Assembly: GCF_050948175.1 (NCBI RefSeq)
Contig: NC_135206.1
Coordinates: 3,253,670-3,317,669, forward strand
Length of the DNA stretch: 64,000 bases
Origin: Xylocopa sonorina
Taxonomy: Eukaryota > Arthropoda > Insecta > Hymenoptera > Apidae
Reading direction: 5' to 3'
Below the pieces are notes generated by a model that was not told where the DNA came from, made no database searches, and worked only from the letters and a program-made list of their open reading frames with translations. Both the position numbers and the translations under genes were made by a program. Positions 1-12,059 of the stretch are shown piece by piece. Position 1 is the stretch's first letter, and the number at the start of each line of letters is the position of its first letter.

Positions 1-129
1 TACAAATTTCTCTTTATGCGTGTATAAGAATGTTGCTTAGTCACGTATGTGGCTGTTAGAGGTTTACAAATTAACGAAACGAGAGCCAGGATGGATGCGT
101 TTTTCGTAGGAAAGTTGGAGTAAACCGCG

Positions 130-730
130 AACTTTTGAAGCTCGAGCTTTTCAGCTTCCAAATCGCTAGCTTGCAATTCGCTTGCTTCCAACTCGCAAAC
201 TTCCAAATCGCTAGCTTCCAAATCTGAAGCTTCCAACTCGCTAGCTTCCAACTCGCTAGCATTCAAATTTCAAGCTTCCAACTCGCTAGCTTCCAACTTT
301 GCAAACTTCCAAATCGCTAGCTTCCAATTTGCTAGCTTCCAACTCGCTAGCTTCCAACTCGCTAGCTTTCAAATCTCAAGCTTCCAACTCGCTAGCTTCC
401 AAATCTCAAGCTTCCAACTCGCTAGCTTTCAAATCTCAAGCTTCCAACTCGCTAGCTTCCAACTTGCAAACTTCCAACTCGCTAGCTTTCAAATCTCGAG
501 CTTCCAACTCGCTAGCTTTCAAATCTCAAGCTTTCAACTTGCTAGCTTTCAAATTTCGATCTTCCAATTCGCTAGCTTTCAAATCTCAAGCTTCCAACTC
601 GCTAGCTTTCAAATTTCGGTCTTCCAACTTTCTAGCTTTCAAATCTCGAGCTTCCAACTCGCTAGCATTCAAATCTCGAGCTTCCAACTAGCTTCTAACT
701 CGCCAGCTTCCAACTCGCTAGCTTCTGGAG
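130..730 (+). repeat. 15-bp minisatellite array 1 (TTCCAACTCGCTAGC type)
   Basis: About 40 units of 15 bp alternate TTCCAACTCGCTAGC with TTTCAAATCTCAAGC, forming 30-bp dimers. Many junctions carry GCTAGC or AAGCTT hexamers. Long frames are open on both strands as a by-product of the stop-free 15-bp unit. Confidence 0.95.
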
Positions 731-1074
731 AGAGTGACAGGTTTAAATAGCGAATAGAAAATTCCAGTAGCAGAGCGGAAGGCGGACTGGATCAAAGGGC
801 GCCGCCTGGCTCTCGAAGCTTCGGCTCTGCCAGCCCCCAGCTCGGATAGAACGCGAGGGGAGGGTAATAGATTGCCTCTTTCTGACTTTTATTGTACCAG
901 AAGAAGCTTGTCAGATTCTACGCGGGCCCGTGTGCACTCTCCATTATATACGCGCGTCGAGAATCGGAGAAGGTGAAGAAGGTCGAAGAGAACGGGGGAT
1001 CCTGGGTCCTTGGATTTCGATCTATCGCGAATTAATTGGCGGCGAGCCTTTTCTATCTCTCTTCGATGGTTACG
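731..1074. other. No gene seen
   Basis: A G+C-richer stretch between two repeats. I see no open frame of interest, RNA gene or repeat. Confidence 0.5.
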
Positions 1075-1570
1075 CGTTCAGCAAATTGAAATATTAAGTA
1101 ATTTTGCGTTCCAATTGGAAATTTTGTGAGATGTCTCCAAATGGAATTATTGGTAACTTTAATGTGTCAGTGGAGAACGTTTGTTGCTGTGAAATTTCCT
1201 GACAATTGTTGGTTCTAAACTTCAAATACCATTTTATTAATTTCTTTTGATTATTAAATAATTTTTGTTTACAATTGGAAATTTAGTGGTAATTTACTGC
1301 AATTAAGTTATTGGTACCTTTTATGCACAGTGGAGAACATATTTTGCTGTGGAATTTCTTAGCAATTTTTGGTCCTAAACTTCAAATACCATTTTATTTT
1401 TAATTTTATTCGTTTTCTTTTTTTATTATTAAATAATCTTTGCCTACAATTGGATATTTCTTTGAATGAAGTTATTGGTACCTTCAATGCACAATGGAGA
1501 ACATATGTTGCTATAAAATTTCCTGCCAATTGTTGATTCTAAACTTCAAATACAATTTTATGTTTAATTT
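1075..1570. repeat. Three-copy tandem duplication, unit about 162 bp
   Basis: A/T-rich units share CAATTGGAAAT, TTATTGGTA, a GTGGAGAAC-type block (starting about 1168, 1328 and 1492) and CTAAACTTCAAATAC. Copies are clearly diverged. Confidence 0.85.
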
Positions 1571-2779
1571 GAATAAATTTCGCGAAAGAATAATTTCATA
1601 ATACGAATGAAAGAATAGAACGAACAACAGTCTCACCCTCGCGCGTATCGTCATCCTCTCGTCCGCCTGACAAATATCGCAATTAATGACCCCTCGCGTT
1701 TCCACGTTAGTTTTCAACAATCTATCAACCGCCGTCCATCTGACTCTCGTAAATCATGCAGCGCGGTTTTTAGCCAAGTAACGCGTTTAAGAAAGCGGTT
1801 GATTCATAGCCTGCGACTGTTACCTTTGCCCAGCTGGCTTCCACAGCGAGGAACACAATCAAGCGACGAGTTCTCTCATCGAAGTTAACGCCAACCTCAT
1901 CGAACATTCGACCTCTCGAAATCCAACTGGGCTAGCCACAGAAATCGAGACGAAGGCGCGCTCGCTGGCGTTCAGTTCGTGGTAAATTTGTCAATGTCCC
2001 TCGAAGCATTTACATATATCCCTTATTATCATCCTTGGAGAACTCGAAAGGAGCCGTGGTATCCCAAAAAGTCTGATTTCTGAGCCAGATAAAACCCTCG
2101 CGGTGAACCGAACGGAAACAATCGGTTGATTGCTGCCCTCGTCCAGGCGGTTGAAACGGAGATTTCAAGATATTCCATAAATGTAAGATGTTCGAATGAC
2201 CGCGAGTTCCGGCTGGCAGCCACAGTCGACGAGTGGGGCGTTTTAAGAGAGAGAGAGAGAGAGAGAGAACGGACGCACGTACCACGAGGGCCATCAATCG
2301 TCGCGAGACGTAGACGAAGAGCCGTGGGCCACGGCAAAGCGGGCCGACATCAGTCGTCGTCGTCGTCGTCGTCGTCGTCGTTGTCTTCGTCGTCCTCGCG
2401 AGAGACGAAGCGCTGGAAGGCCCTCAAGAAGCGTCGACGCGCCAGCAGAAGCCGCTACTTAGCAAGCAGGCATGTGTCTTAAACCTGGATGAGCCCCCTT
2501 CGCCCCTCTGCCTTATTCCCTTCCGCCAGCGTATCAAAGGGCCGCGTCTCCTCAGGAATTCTTCGGTTGTTAACATTTAACAGCGATGCTCCCCCGCCGA
2601 TTTTTGTCGCGAGAGAGAAGAGACGATCTCGAGGATTGTGGAACCAAGAGCGTTCTTCGTCCCCGCAGAGAAGAGGGAAGAGAAGCGTTTTTCGTTCAGG
2701 TCTCGCGGTTTATAACCTGAGGCGATTTAGAGTAATGTTGGTGGCGGTGGATGGAGGGCGTTCTTCGATATTCGAGTAA
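1571..2779. other. Gene-free interval with GA and CGT microsatellites
   Basis: There is a pure GA run at 2246-2269 and a (CGT)n run at 2354-2380 continuing imperfectly to about 2395. Frames crossing these runs encode only simple Arg/Glu or Ser tracts. No conserved protein is recognisable. Confidence 0.6.
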
Positions 2780-3690
2780 ATTGCCAAGTTTCAAAGCTTG
2801 GGTCTCCAAAGCGCGAGATTTTGAAGCTTGAACTTCCAAAGCGAGAACTTTTGAAGCTTAGGTTTCCAAAGCGCGAACATTCAAAGCTTGGGTCTCCAAA
2901 GCGCGAGATTTTGAAGCTTGAACTTCCAAAGTGGGAACTTTCAAAGCTTGGGTTTCCAAAACGCGAACTTTCAATGCTTGAACTTCTAAAGCGCGAACAT
3001 TCAAAGCTTGGGTCTCCAAAGCGCGAGATTTTGAAGCTTGAACTTCCAAAGTGGGAACTTTCAAAGCTTGGGTTTCCAAAACGCGAACTTTCAATGCTTG
3101 AACTTCTAAAGCGCGAACTTTCAAAGCGCGAACTTCCAAATCACAAGCTTTCAAAGCTCGAGCATTCCAGCTTCCAACTCGCAAACTTCTAAATCGCTAG
3201 CTTCCAAATCGCTAGCTTCCAAATCGCTAGCTTCCAAATCGCTAGCTTCCAAATCGCTAGCTTCCAATTTGCTAGCTTCCAAATTGTTAGCTTCCAATTT
3301 GCTAGCTTCCAATTTGCTAGCTTTCAAATCTCAAGCTTCCAACTTACTAGCTTTCAAATTTCGATCTTCCAACTTGCTAGCTTTCAAATCTCAAACTTCC
3401 AACTCGCTATCTTTCAATTCTCAAGCTTCTAACTCGCTAGCTTCCAACTTGCAAACTTCCAAATCGCTATCTTTCAAATTTCAAGCTTCCAACTTGCTAG
3501 CTTTCAAATCTCAAGCTTCCAACTTTCTAGCCTTCAAATTTCGATCTTCCAACTTTCTAGCTTTCAAATCTAGAGCTTCCAACTCGCAATCTTTCAAATC
3601 TCGATCTTCCAACTCGCTAGCTTCCAACTCACAAGCTTCCAAATCGCAAGTTTCCAAAGCTCAAGTTTCCAAATCGCAAGCTTCCAAAGC
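2780..3690 (+). repeat. 15-bp minisatellite array 2 (two subtypes joined)
   Basis: From 2780 to about 3165 the units are of the TTCCAAAGCGCGAAC / TTCAAAGCTTGGGTC type, including a near-exact higher-order repeat of about 120 bp (2880-2999 against 3000-3119). From about 3165 the array switches without a gap to the TTCCAACTCGCTAGC type seen in array 1. Frames are open on both strands. Confidence 0.95.
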
Positions 3691-4078
3691 TAAAGCTTTC
3701 GCGCGCGGAGACAAACGAAATCTCGCGTTAAATTATGTTCAATGCGCGAGTGATGAATGTTTTCCATGGGCAGCGGCGCGTACCCAATCAACGGGGCTCG
3801 CATGAAAAATGACCGCGCGTCTGGTCATTATACTTACTGAGGAATCCGGGCACGATAATTTACCAGGCTCACCGCGGCCCGTCAGTTGTTATTTTAATTT
3901 TACAACCGATTACCTGGACGGCTCGGATGTTATCCTCTATCGCTGGACGACGTTTACCATTATTTCGTCGTTTATTAACGGCGTTTCCAGTTGGAGGTGG
4001 GGGACAGAGGGTGTAGGGTGTTTTGGTTGGATTTGAGTCGAGACGAGAAGAGAATTGAGTTTGTTTTCATTAGATTTT
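3691..4078. other. No gene seen
   Basis: Unique-looking sequence between arrays. The short open frames have no recognisable domain. Confidence 0.5.
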
Positions 4079-4545
4079 AGGGAGATATTGAAGTTGGAGC
4101 ATTTGAAATTGAAGCGATAGAAATTGGGGCATTTAAATTTGAAGCGATAGAAATTGGGGCATTTAAATTTGAAGCATTCGAAATTGAAGCGATAGAAATT
4201 GGGGCATTTAAATTTGAAGCATTCGAAATTGAAGCGATAGAAATTGGGGCATTTAAATTTGAAGCATTTAAAATTGAAGCGTTCGAAATTTAAGCAATCG
4301 AAATTGGGGGGTTCAAAGTTGAAGCGTTCAAAAGCAAAGCGTTGGAAATTGAAGCGTTCAAAAGCAAAGCGTTGGAAATGGAAGCGTTCGAAATTGAACC
4401 ATCCAGAATTGAAGCTTTCGAAATTGATGCGTTGGAAATTGAAGCGTCCAAAAGCAAAGCATTCAAAATTGAAGCATTCGAAATTGATTCATTCAAAATT
4501 GAAGCCTTCAATATTGAAGTCTCCAAAACAGAGGATGTAGTGTCT
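4079..4545 (-). repeat. 15-bp minisatellite array 3 (GAAATTGAAGCATTC type)
   Basis: Units read GAAATTGAAGCGTTC on the + strand, interspersed with AAAAGCAAAGCGTTG variants. Phased on the minus strand the unit is TTTCCAATGCTTCAA. The left part holds a 60-75 bp higher-order repeat with GATAGAAATTGGGGC. Confidence 0.95.
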
Positions 4546-5370
4546 TGGTAGGCTCTGAATCGAGGCGAGAAGAGAACTGATTTCATTTTGATTATCTTCT
4601 AACAAGACAATCGAATTTTATCAATTTCATCAGGTCCAGAATCTTGTGTTATAGCTGCTACTTCAGGATTCACTGTCTATTACGCTAATTTTTCTATTTC
4701 TCACACTCAGAAAAACAAGGAAGACAACCCTCAAATACAATTTTAATGAACGAATAAGACGTAAACTCATCTCACAGCGATCGATTTGAATTCTGCTTCG
4801 ATGCAACAAACCAACGATCGCGTTAGAGAGTTGCAGGGCGCAGAAAACGGGGTGTGCCGTTTTTCAAATTAGCCAGGACTCGCCACGGAGGCTTGGCGGT
4901 CGGAAGCAAGAGACTCGTCTGTCTGTTGCGATAAAACGCGAGGCGGGAAGGGTAACAGGGTAACTTGTGAATCCTCCGGCACTCGTAATGCTCCCGCGAA
5001 GACAGGCGCAGGAGTTGCGGAGGTGGCCATGACGTTTTTACGACGAGAATTCGTCTCTATAAAACTGTCTGGGCCTTCCTACACGGAGCTGCCTCGGTGC
5101 CCCTCATTCTCTCGCCTCTACTTTTCAGGCCACGATGCTGTACCAACCAACGTTGATACAATGGAGCTGGGCGGAAGGCAGGAATAGAGCTCTCGCTGGT
5201 TTCGTACAAAACGTAACACGGAGAGTCAACGAGAGAGAACGCCTCGTGGCTCCTGTTCGAAGCTAGCTGAGGATGTAGAAAGGACGAGGACACTTTCTTT
5301 TCGTATGTGGGGCTGAGTTGAGGTTCGATAGATTCGTCTGTGGATTGCCTTTGCGTTGAGGATGGAACGG
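4546..5370. other. No gene seen
   Basis: Unique sequence with short low-quality frames on the minus strand. No domain, tRNA or repeat is apparent. Confidence 0.5.
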
Positions 5371-6176
5371 AGGAGGTGTTGGAATTGAAGAGTTCGAAAG
5401 AGAAGCTTTGAAAATTGAAGCATTAGGTATTGGAACGCTCAAAATTGAGGCGTTCAGGAGCAAAGCATTGGGAATTGAAGAGCTGGAAATTAAAGCATTC
5501 GAAATTGGAGCATTCGAGATTGAAGCGTTCAGAAGCAAAGCATTAGAAATTGAAGCATTGGAAATTGGAGCGTTGGAAATTGAAGCATTGGAAATTAAAG
5601 CATTCGAAATTGGAGCATTCGAAATTGAGGCATTCGAGAATGAGGCATTCAGAAGCAAAGCATTTGAAATTGAAGTTTTCGAAATTAAAACATTCGAAAT
5701 TGGAGCATCCGAGATTAAAGCATTAGAAATTGAAGCATTGGAAATTGGAGCGTTGGAAATTGAAGCATTGGAAATTAAAGCATTCGAAATTGGAGCATTC
5801 GAAATTGGGGCATTCGAGATTGAGGCATTCAGAAGCAAAGCATTTGAAATTGAAGTTTTCGAAATTAAAACATTCGAAATTGGAGCATCCGAGATTAAAG
5901 CATTAGAAATTGAAGCATTGGAAATTGGAGCGTTGGAAATTGAAGCATTCGAAACTGAAGCGTTGGAAACTAAAGAATTGGAAATTGAAGCTTTGAAAAC
6001 TAAAGCTTTGAAAACTGAAGCATTGGAAATTGAAGCATCAGAAATTCAACCTTTCATAATCGAAGCATTAGAAATTGAAGCATTAAAAATTGAAACTTTA
6101 CAAATTAAAGCGTTACAAATTGAATCATTAAAAATTGAAACTTTCCTCATAGAAGCATTCAAAAGCAAAGCATAGA
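5371..6176 (-). repeat. 15-bp minisatellite array 4 (GAAATTGAAGCATTG type)
   Basis: About 53 units of 15 bp keep perfect register for most of 800 bp. A higher-order segment of roughly 180 bp with CGAGATTAAAGCATTAG is duplicated (about 5641-5760 and 5821-5940). The + frame is open for 255 codons (EIEAL/EIEAF pentapeptides) and the minus strand is open too (SNASI/SNALI). Confidence 0.95.
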
Positions 6177-7030
6177 AAATAGAACCAATCGATTCCTCTA
6201 ACAATCAACTCCACCAAATAGAAATCTCCAAAGACGAACACACTCAGCTACGATACGTTCGAATTCTCAATGCCCCAAGCCATCTCCGTCCACGTAACAT
6301 CGATTAACAGAAATTATATCCTTTTACAGTAACCTCAGCGACTCAGAATCGTCTCTGCTGTATCTCTGGCGCAAAAAAAGCTTGTCGTAGTAATTCGAGG
6401 CTGGTCGATAAATCTCTGGCGATGATCGTAGTACAACGCGGTCGTTTCCTTTGTAAAGCAAAGCACTGGCTGCCCTATTCAGTAACTTGCCCTCTCCTTA
6501 CTGGAATCAATGAATCGACGTGACGGTTACGCGAAGATTTACGGGGATTTCGTAGCAGAGGGACACGTATCCCTTAACGTGATTAGCAGCTGGAGAGTTG
6601 TCGAGGCGAAGCTCGACTGTTCAGCTCCGCTCGAAGCCGAACGGGAGGCGGCGTCCGTCTTGGCGAGCGAGGAATCGCGACCAGCGATTCGAGACACGCT
6701 TGTCCCGCGCTGGGAATGCGAGTTCCTGGGTCATTCGAATATCAGAGGCTTCGAGCAGAAAAACGGTCAGCTGGAGTGGTCTTTCTCTTTCTCTTTCTGT
6801 CTTTCTTTCTCGCCTCGTGTCGCGGAATACTTCCTCGAAGCGACAACGACTGTCGTGTCTGGTTTGTCCACGTATACAGAATCGTTAGCCGTTTCGCTTT
6901 AGATATCGATGTTCTTTGCTGAGATCGTTTATAGAGCGGATGTCGGCTATGCTGAGAGTGACCATTGCGAGCTTGGGTATTTTAAACGGTCGCGAGGGTA
7001 GTTGGAATTTTCAGTGAGGTTGAAGGGTTT
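6177..7030. other. No gene seen
   Basis: Three overlapping frames around 6510-6920 are open but carry no recognisable domain and end in CTTTCTCTTT low-complexity sequence. I do not call a gene. Confidence 0.5.
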
Positions 7031-7745
7031 TGTATTGAAGAGATGGAATTGAGGCGTTTGAAAGCAAAGTATTCAAAAGTGAAGTTTTCGATAGCAAACC
7101 GTTGGAAATTGAAGCATTCGAAATTGAAGTATTCGAAATTAAAGCATTCGAAATTGAAGCGTTCACGATTGGAGCGTTCAAAGTTGAAGCGTCCAAAAGC
7201 AAAGCGTTGGAAATGAAAGCATTCGAAATTGAGGCGATAGAAATTAGGGCATTTTAATTTGAAGCATTCGAAATTGAAGCGTTCAAAAGCAAAGCGTTGG
7301 AAATTGAAGCATTCGAAATTGAAGCGTTCAAAAGCAAAGCATTGAAAATTGAAGCGTTCAAAAGCAAAGCATTGGAAATGGAAGCGTTCGAATTTGAAGC
7401 GATAGAAATTGGGGCATTTAAATTTGAAACATTTAAAATTAAAGCATTGGAAATTGAAGCATTGGAAATTGAAGCTTTGAAAATTAAAGCTTTCGAAATT
7501 GACGCGTTGAAAATTGATGCAATCAAAATTGAAGCGTCCAAAATTGAAGCTCTCGAAATTGAGCTGTTCGAAATTGAAGCATCTAAAATTGAAGTCTCTA
7601 AAATTGAAACCTCCAAAGTTGAAACCTCCAAAATCAAAGCCTTCAAAATCAAAGCCTCCAAAATCAAGGCCTCCAAAATCAAAGCCTCCAAAATCAAAGC
7701 CTTCAAAATCAAAGCCTCCAAAATCGACTCAATCAAAAACCAAAT
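7031..7745 (-). repeat. 15-bp minisatellite array 5 (GAAATTGAAGCATTC type)
   Basis: Same family as the arrays at 4.1 and 5.4 kb. The right end (about 7600-7740) grades into homogeneous AAAATCAAAGCCTCC units, a locally expanded subtype. Confidence 0.95.
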
Positions 7746-8010
7746 CAATCACAACAATAATTCTCCTCAAACTCTCAAGCAACCCAATCATCCACAACAC
7801 ATAACCTCCTCTTAAACGCGTCTCTCAAAGCCCCTACTTGACCAATTTCCGTTCTCCGTATCACCCCCAAAAATCACCCCGAATTCCACGCAACAAAAAC
7901 CCCTCTAAAACCAGTGATTCTCTTAACGAAGCATGGCATTCTTACGCGATACCAACCAACAACCCTCTCACACGCAACCAGCCTAATTATCCTCTCCTCT
8001 AATCAGTCTT

Positions 8011-8690
8011 AACTCAAATTGAAGCGTTCAAAAGCAAAGCGTTGGCAATGGAAGCATTCGAAATTGAAGCATTCATATGCAAAGCGTTGGAAATTGAAGC
8101 ATTCGCAATTAAAGCGTTAGAAATTGGGGCATTTACATTTGAAACATTAGAAATTGATGCGTTCGAAATTTAAGAGCAATCAAAATTGGGGGGTTCAACA
8201 TTGAAGCGTTCAAAAGCAAAGCGTTGGAAATTGAAGCATCCAAAAGCAAAGCATTGGAAATGGAAGCATTCAAAAGCAAAGCGTTGGCAATGGAAGCATT
8301 CGAAATTGAAGCATTTAAAATTAAAGCATTCATATGCGAAGCGTTGGAAATTTAAGCATTGAAAATTGATGCTTTTGAAATTGAAGCATTGAAAATCGAA
8401 GCCTTCGAAATTGAAGCGTCCAAAGTTGAAGCGATAGAAATTGGTGCGTTCTAAACTGAAGCGTCCAAAATCAAAGCCTCCAAAATCAAAGCCTCCAAAA
8501 CTGAAGCCTCCAGAATCAAAGCTTCCAAAATCGAAGCATTCGAAATTAAAGCTTCCAGAATTGAATCGTTGAATCACTCTTAACCCAAATCGAGGCGTTC
8601 AAAAGCGAAGCGTTGGCAACGGAAGCATTCAAAATCGAAGCATTCTCAATTAAATCCCCCAGAATCGAAGCTTTGAAAATCGAATCATCG
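8011..8690 (-). repeat. 15-bp minisatellite array 6 (GAAATTGAAGCATTC type)
   Basis: Family as in the preceding array, from which it is separated by about 265 bp of non-repeat sequence. It contains the same CCTCCAAAATCAAAG subtype near 8460-8530. It is more degenerate, with register breaks around 8165-8175 and 8570-8585. Confidence 0.93.
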
Positions 8691-9500
8691 CCTCATCCTT
8701 AACCCACCCAGAACCAAAAATCCTCCACCTCAACCTCCCTCGAAAGGGTGAATCGTCATCACAGAATCGTCTGTTCTCCGTCAGAGGCGGGTTGGTTCTC
8801 AGTCGCGGCTGTTCTGCGCTTGGTCCCGTGCGTGCTAAATATAAAATCTCTGTGGGCAGTTGTGAACGGCGAACGGAGAACCGTGTGGCGTGGCGTGCAT
8901 TGGCGTATGCCTACGCCATCTTGCTTCGAAGAGTAATTTGCGTTAGTCCTGCCCACAGAGGGCAGCCTGGCTCCGCCTCCAGTTGCCGGTTGTACATAAG
9001 CAGAACCATCTTTATTACCCTCAGGCACTAACCGTAAAGGAAACGAGTCGAGGGAAGCGTGGAGAGCGTTCTGTGCGAGCGACGAAGAGGGACTGAGGGG
9101 GTATGGAAGAGGTCGCGAGGGCCGTTGGGGCTGACGGTCCTCGCGCACACGTTTAAATGCCCCGACTCGAGCTGTGCATGCACGGAGAACGCGTTCGTGT
9201 GGACGGGAGAAGCAAAGGGAGGGCCCGTACGTCTCTCGCGGAGATCGAGTGGCCGTTTCAGGGATAGGCCTGAAGAATTATGGTACCAAGTGGTGGGGCA
9301 TGACGGTGCCTAAGGCATAGTTTGTCTTTATAACGTCTGCGCGGCCGCGGCTGAACTTCAAACGAGCCGCTGATGGCTCAAAGTGGCTGACCGGGATATA
9401 AATCCACGGCCCACCTCGCTCGTACGCGAGTACACTCGCTCTGCCTCGCTCCTGTTGAGCTCTGGGGCCCTTGCTTGGGACCCTTGCTGGTCGCTTCTTC
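8691..9500. other. No gene seen
   Basis: G+C-rich unique sequence. Open frames in several registers lack any recognisable domain. Confidence 0.5.
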
Positions 9501-9504
9501 CTTC

Positions 9505-9920
9505 GAACTCTCTCTCTCGAGATGAAGAAGAAGAAGAAGGATGAAGAGAGAGAGAGTGAATCTTCCTTTGAACTCTCGAGAAGAAGAACGAAGAGAGAAA
9601 GACAGTGCATCTTCCTTCGAACTTTCGAGAGAAGAAGAAGAAGAACGAAGAGAGAGAAGGACAGTGAATCTTCCTTCGAACTCTTTCTCTCTCGAGAAGA
9701 AGAAGAATAAAGAGAGAGAGAGAGAGTGAATCTTCCTTCGAACTTTCAAGACGAAGAAGAAGAACGAAGAAAAAGAGAGAGAGTGCTTCTTCCTTTGAAC
9801 TCTCGAGAGAAGAAGAAGGAGAAGAATTAAGAGAAAGAGAGAGAGTGCATGTTCCTTCGAACTTTCGAGGGAAGAAGAAGAAGAATGAAGAGAAAGAGAG
9901 AGAGAGAGAGTGGAGCAGGC
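9505..9920. repeat. Polypurine GAAGAA/GAGAGA array, unit about 60-65 bp
   Basis: Six or seven units alternate a GAAGAAGAAGAA/GAGAGAGA purine stretch with a conserved ATCTTCCTTCGAACT segment followed by CTCGAGA or TTTCGAGA. Purine and pyrimidine stretches are mirror-like, so triplex or hairpin structure is possible. Peptides from it are only Arg/Glu/Lys or Ser/Leu/Phe low complexity. Confidence 0.9.
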
Positions 9921-10224
9921 GTTCTGGCGGCTCGCAAGAGAGCCTTGGCATCCAAAGCGAGCCGTCTCTCTCGCCTGCTTGCCTTTATTCGTGCGAGGGC
10001 CATCTCATTCTTCAGCTCTTCGTTCGAGATATATATTCCAGGTTGGAAACTGTCTTGATATATATTTATTCGATGACTCGCGCGCGCCAGTCTCGATCTT
10101 GCGCTTTCTATGATAATGCAAGTGTTGCGAGGTTCCTCAGGTTGCTGGAGAGGTTTTTGTGACGCTTGCTGGGCCGACCTCTGAAGAACCCTGAATTCAG
10201 GAACTGGATGGAGCGGCGTGCCAT

Positions 10225-11610
10225 GGTTTTCGAGGCTCGCAAACATTTTAGTATCGTGTAGCAACGAACTGGACGTTGATGGGACTCTTCTCGAGGCTCT
10301 ACATAATACTTAATCTTCAATTTTCTGCTTTGTGGTTGTTAACTTGCTATATTTTCTTTTTCTTGAGGCTCTACATAATACTTAATCTTCAATTTTCTGC
10401 TTTGTGGTTGTTAACTCGCTATATTTTCCTTTTTTAGTAAAAATTACTTTGAAGAATCGTTAGAGAGTAGATATACGTGGCACAGAAATTTTTATTTGGT
10501 TCAGTGACGAACTGGACGTTGCTGGGACGCTTCTTGCGACTCTACATAATACTTAATCTGCAATTTTCTGCTTTGTGCTTGTCAACTTGCTATATTTCCT
10601 TTTTTTCATTCTTTTCTTAATAGAAATTACTTTGAAAAATCGTTAGAGGGTCGATATACGTGAAGAGAGATTTTCCTTTGGTTTGCTGAGCGATTTCTGG
10701 CACCTCTCGAGCATCTTAGTATCGTGCAGTGATGAACTAGACGTTGGTGGGACTCCTCTTGCGATTCTGTATTGTATTTCTTCTTCAATTTTCTGCTTTG
10801 TGGTTGTCAACTTGCTATACATAATTTTTTCTCTTTTTTTTTTTAATAGACATCGTTAGAGAGGAATAGAATGGATCGAACCACCTTTTTAGAGTCTCTA
10901 GCGAATCTCTATATAGTACTTAATCTTCAATTTCCTGCTTTGTGTTTAATTAACTTGCTTCGCACAATTTTCTCTTTTTTCTTCTAATAGAAATTACTTT
11001 GAAAAATCGTTAGGAAGGAGTAGAATGGATCGTGCTACCTTTTTCGAGACTCTAACGCATCTTAGCATCGTACAGTGACGAACTGAACATTGCTGGAACT
11101 CTTGTTACGATTCCATATTATTACTTTGTTCCTTCGTGAGATTACTTATGCTTCAATTTCTCTGCTTTGTGGTTGTCAACTTGCTCTGCACGATTTTCTT
11201 CTTTTTCAAATAGAAATTAATGTTTGAAAAATCGTTAGAAAGGAGTAGAATGCATCGTGCCACGTTTTTAGAGCCTCTAACGCATTTTAGTATCACACAG
11301 CGACGAACTGGACGTTGGTAGCACTCTTCTTGCGACTCTACATAGTACTTAGTCTTCAGTTTCCTGCTTCGTGTTTGTCAGCTTGCTCTGCACAATCTTC
11401 TTCTTTTTTTTTAATAGAAATTACTTTGGAAAATCGTCAGAAAGAAGTAGAACAGATAGTGCCACCTTTTTAGAGCCTCTCGCGTATCCTCTATATCGTA
11501 CTTACTCTTCAATTTTCCGCTTCGTGTTTGTCAGCTCGCTCTGCACGATTTTTTTTTTATTTTTTAATAGAAATTAGTGTTTAGAAAAATCGTTAGAGGA
11601 TCGATCGTTC
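10225..11610. repeat. Tandem duplication series, unit about 225-245 bp
   Basis: Five clear copies carry GAACTGGACGTTG-type blocks (about 10265, 10507, 10734, 11080, 11304), a CTACATA-x-TACTTAATCTTCAATTT block, CTGCTTTGTG, and AATAGAAATTACTTTGAAAAATCG. A 75-bp part is duplicated within the first copy (10290-10430), and partial copies lie near 10900 and 11480. Confidence 0.9.
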
Positions 11611-12059
11611 GAATGTTGTCGAGAAACGCGGAGAGTTCGAGTCGACGCTTCCCACTGCGGCTTGTCCAGCGTATCCGGCATTATCAGCGAGCGGTGGGTT
11701 GACAAAGCGCGATCATTATTCAAAAGGACGCGAGCCTGAAGGGCGGCGAGCAGTTTTGTAGCGGAAGACATTGGACAAATGGGGTTGTTCCGTGGACAGG
11801 CAGGTTATCTCGGTCAGTCGTCGAGTAGCCACCCCATTAAATCACTCGGTTCTCGCCCTCCAACCCGGCGACCTCTGCCGTTGGCACCCTCGATCTCGAT
11901 AATATCTGAAAACCTCCACGTTCGTGAGTTCCTGGCTTTCTTGGGAACCGCGTGTCTCGTCTGCTCTGTTCAACCAAGCGATTATAATACGCGTCAGAGG
12001 AGATTTCTCCACCTAACCCTCAGCCATTTTCGTTTCTTTACGCGATTTTTATGAGAATT
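11611..12059. other. No gene seen
   Basis: Unique sequence. A 91-codon frame at 11779-12054 has no recognisable domain. Confidence 0.5.

Noticed and set aside
5408..6175. A 255-codon open frame of EIEAL-type pentapeptides, and similar frames at 3269-3805, 13073-13675, 15206-15799, 18797-19504 and 33744-34322
   Set aside because: Each lies wholly within a 15-bp minisatellite, the opposite strand is open as well, and neighbouring arrays of the same family break frame with small indels. No start context, splice sites or non-repeat domain supports a gene.
9358..9951. Ser/Leu/Phe-rich minus-strand frame of 197 codons
   Set aside because: It is the translation of the GAAGAA/GAGAGA polypurine repeat and changes content with the repeat unit.
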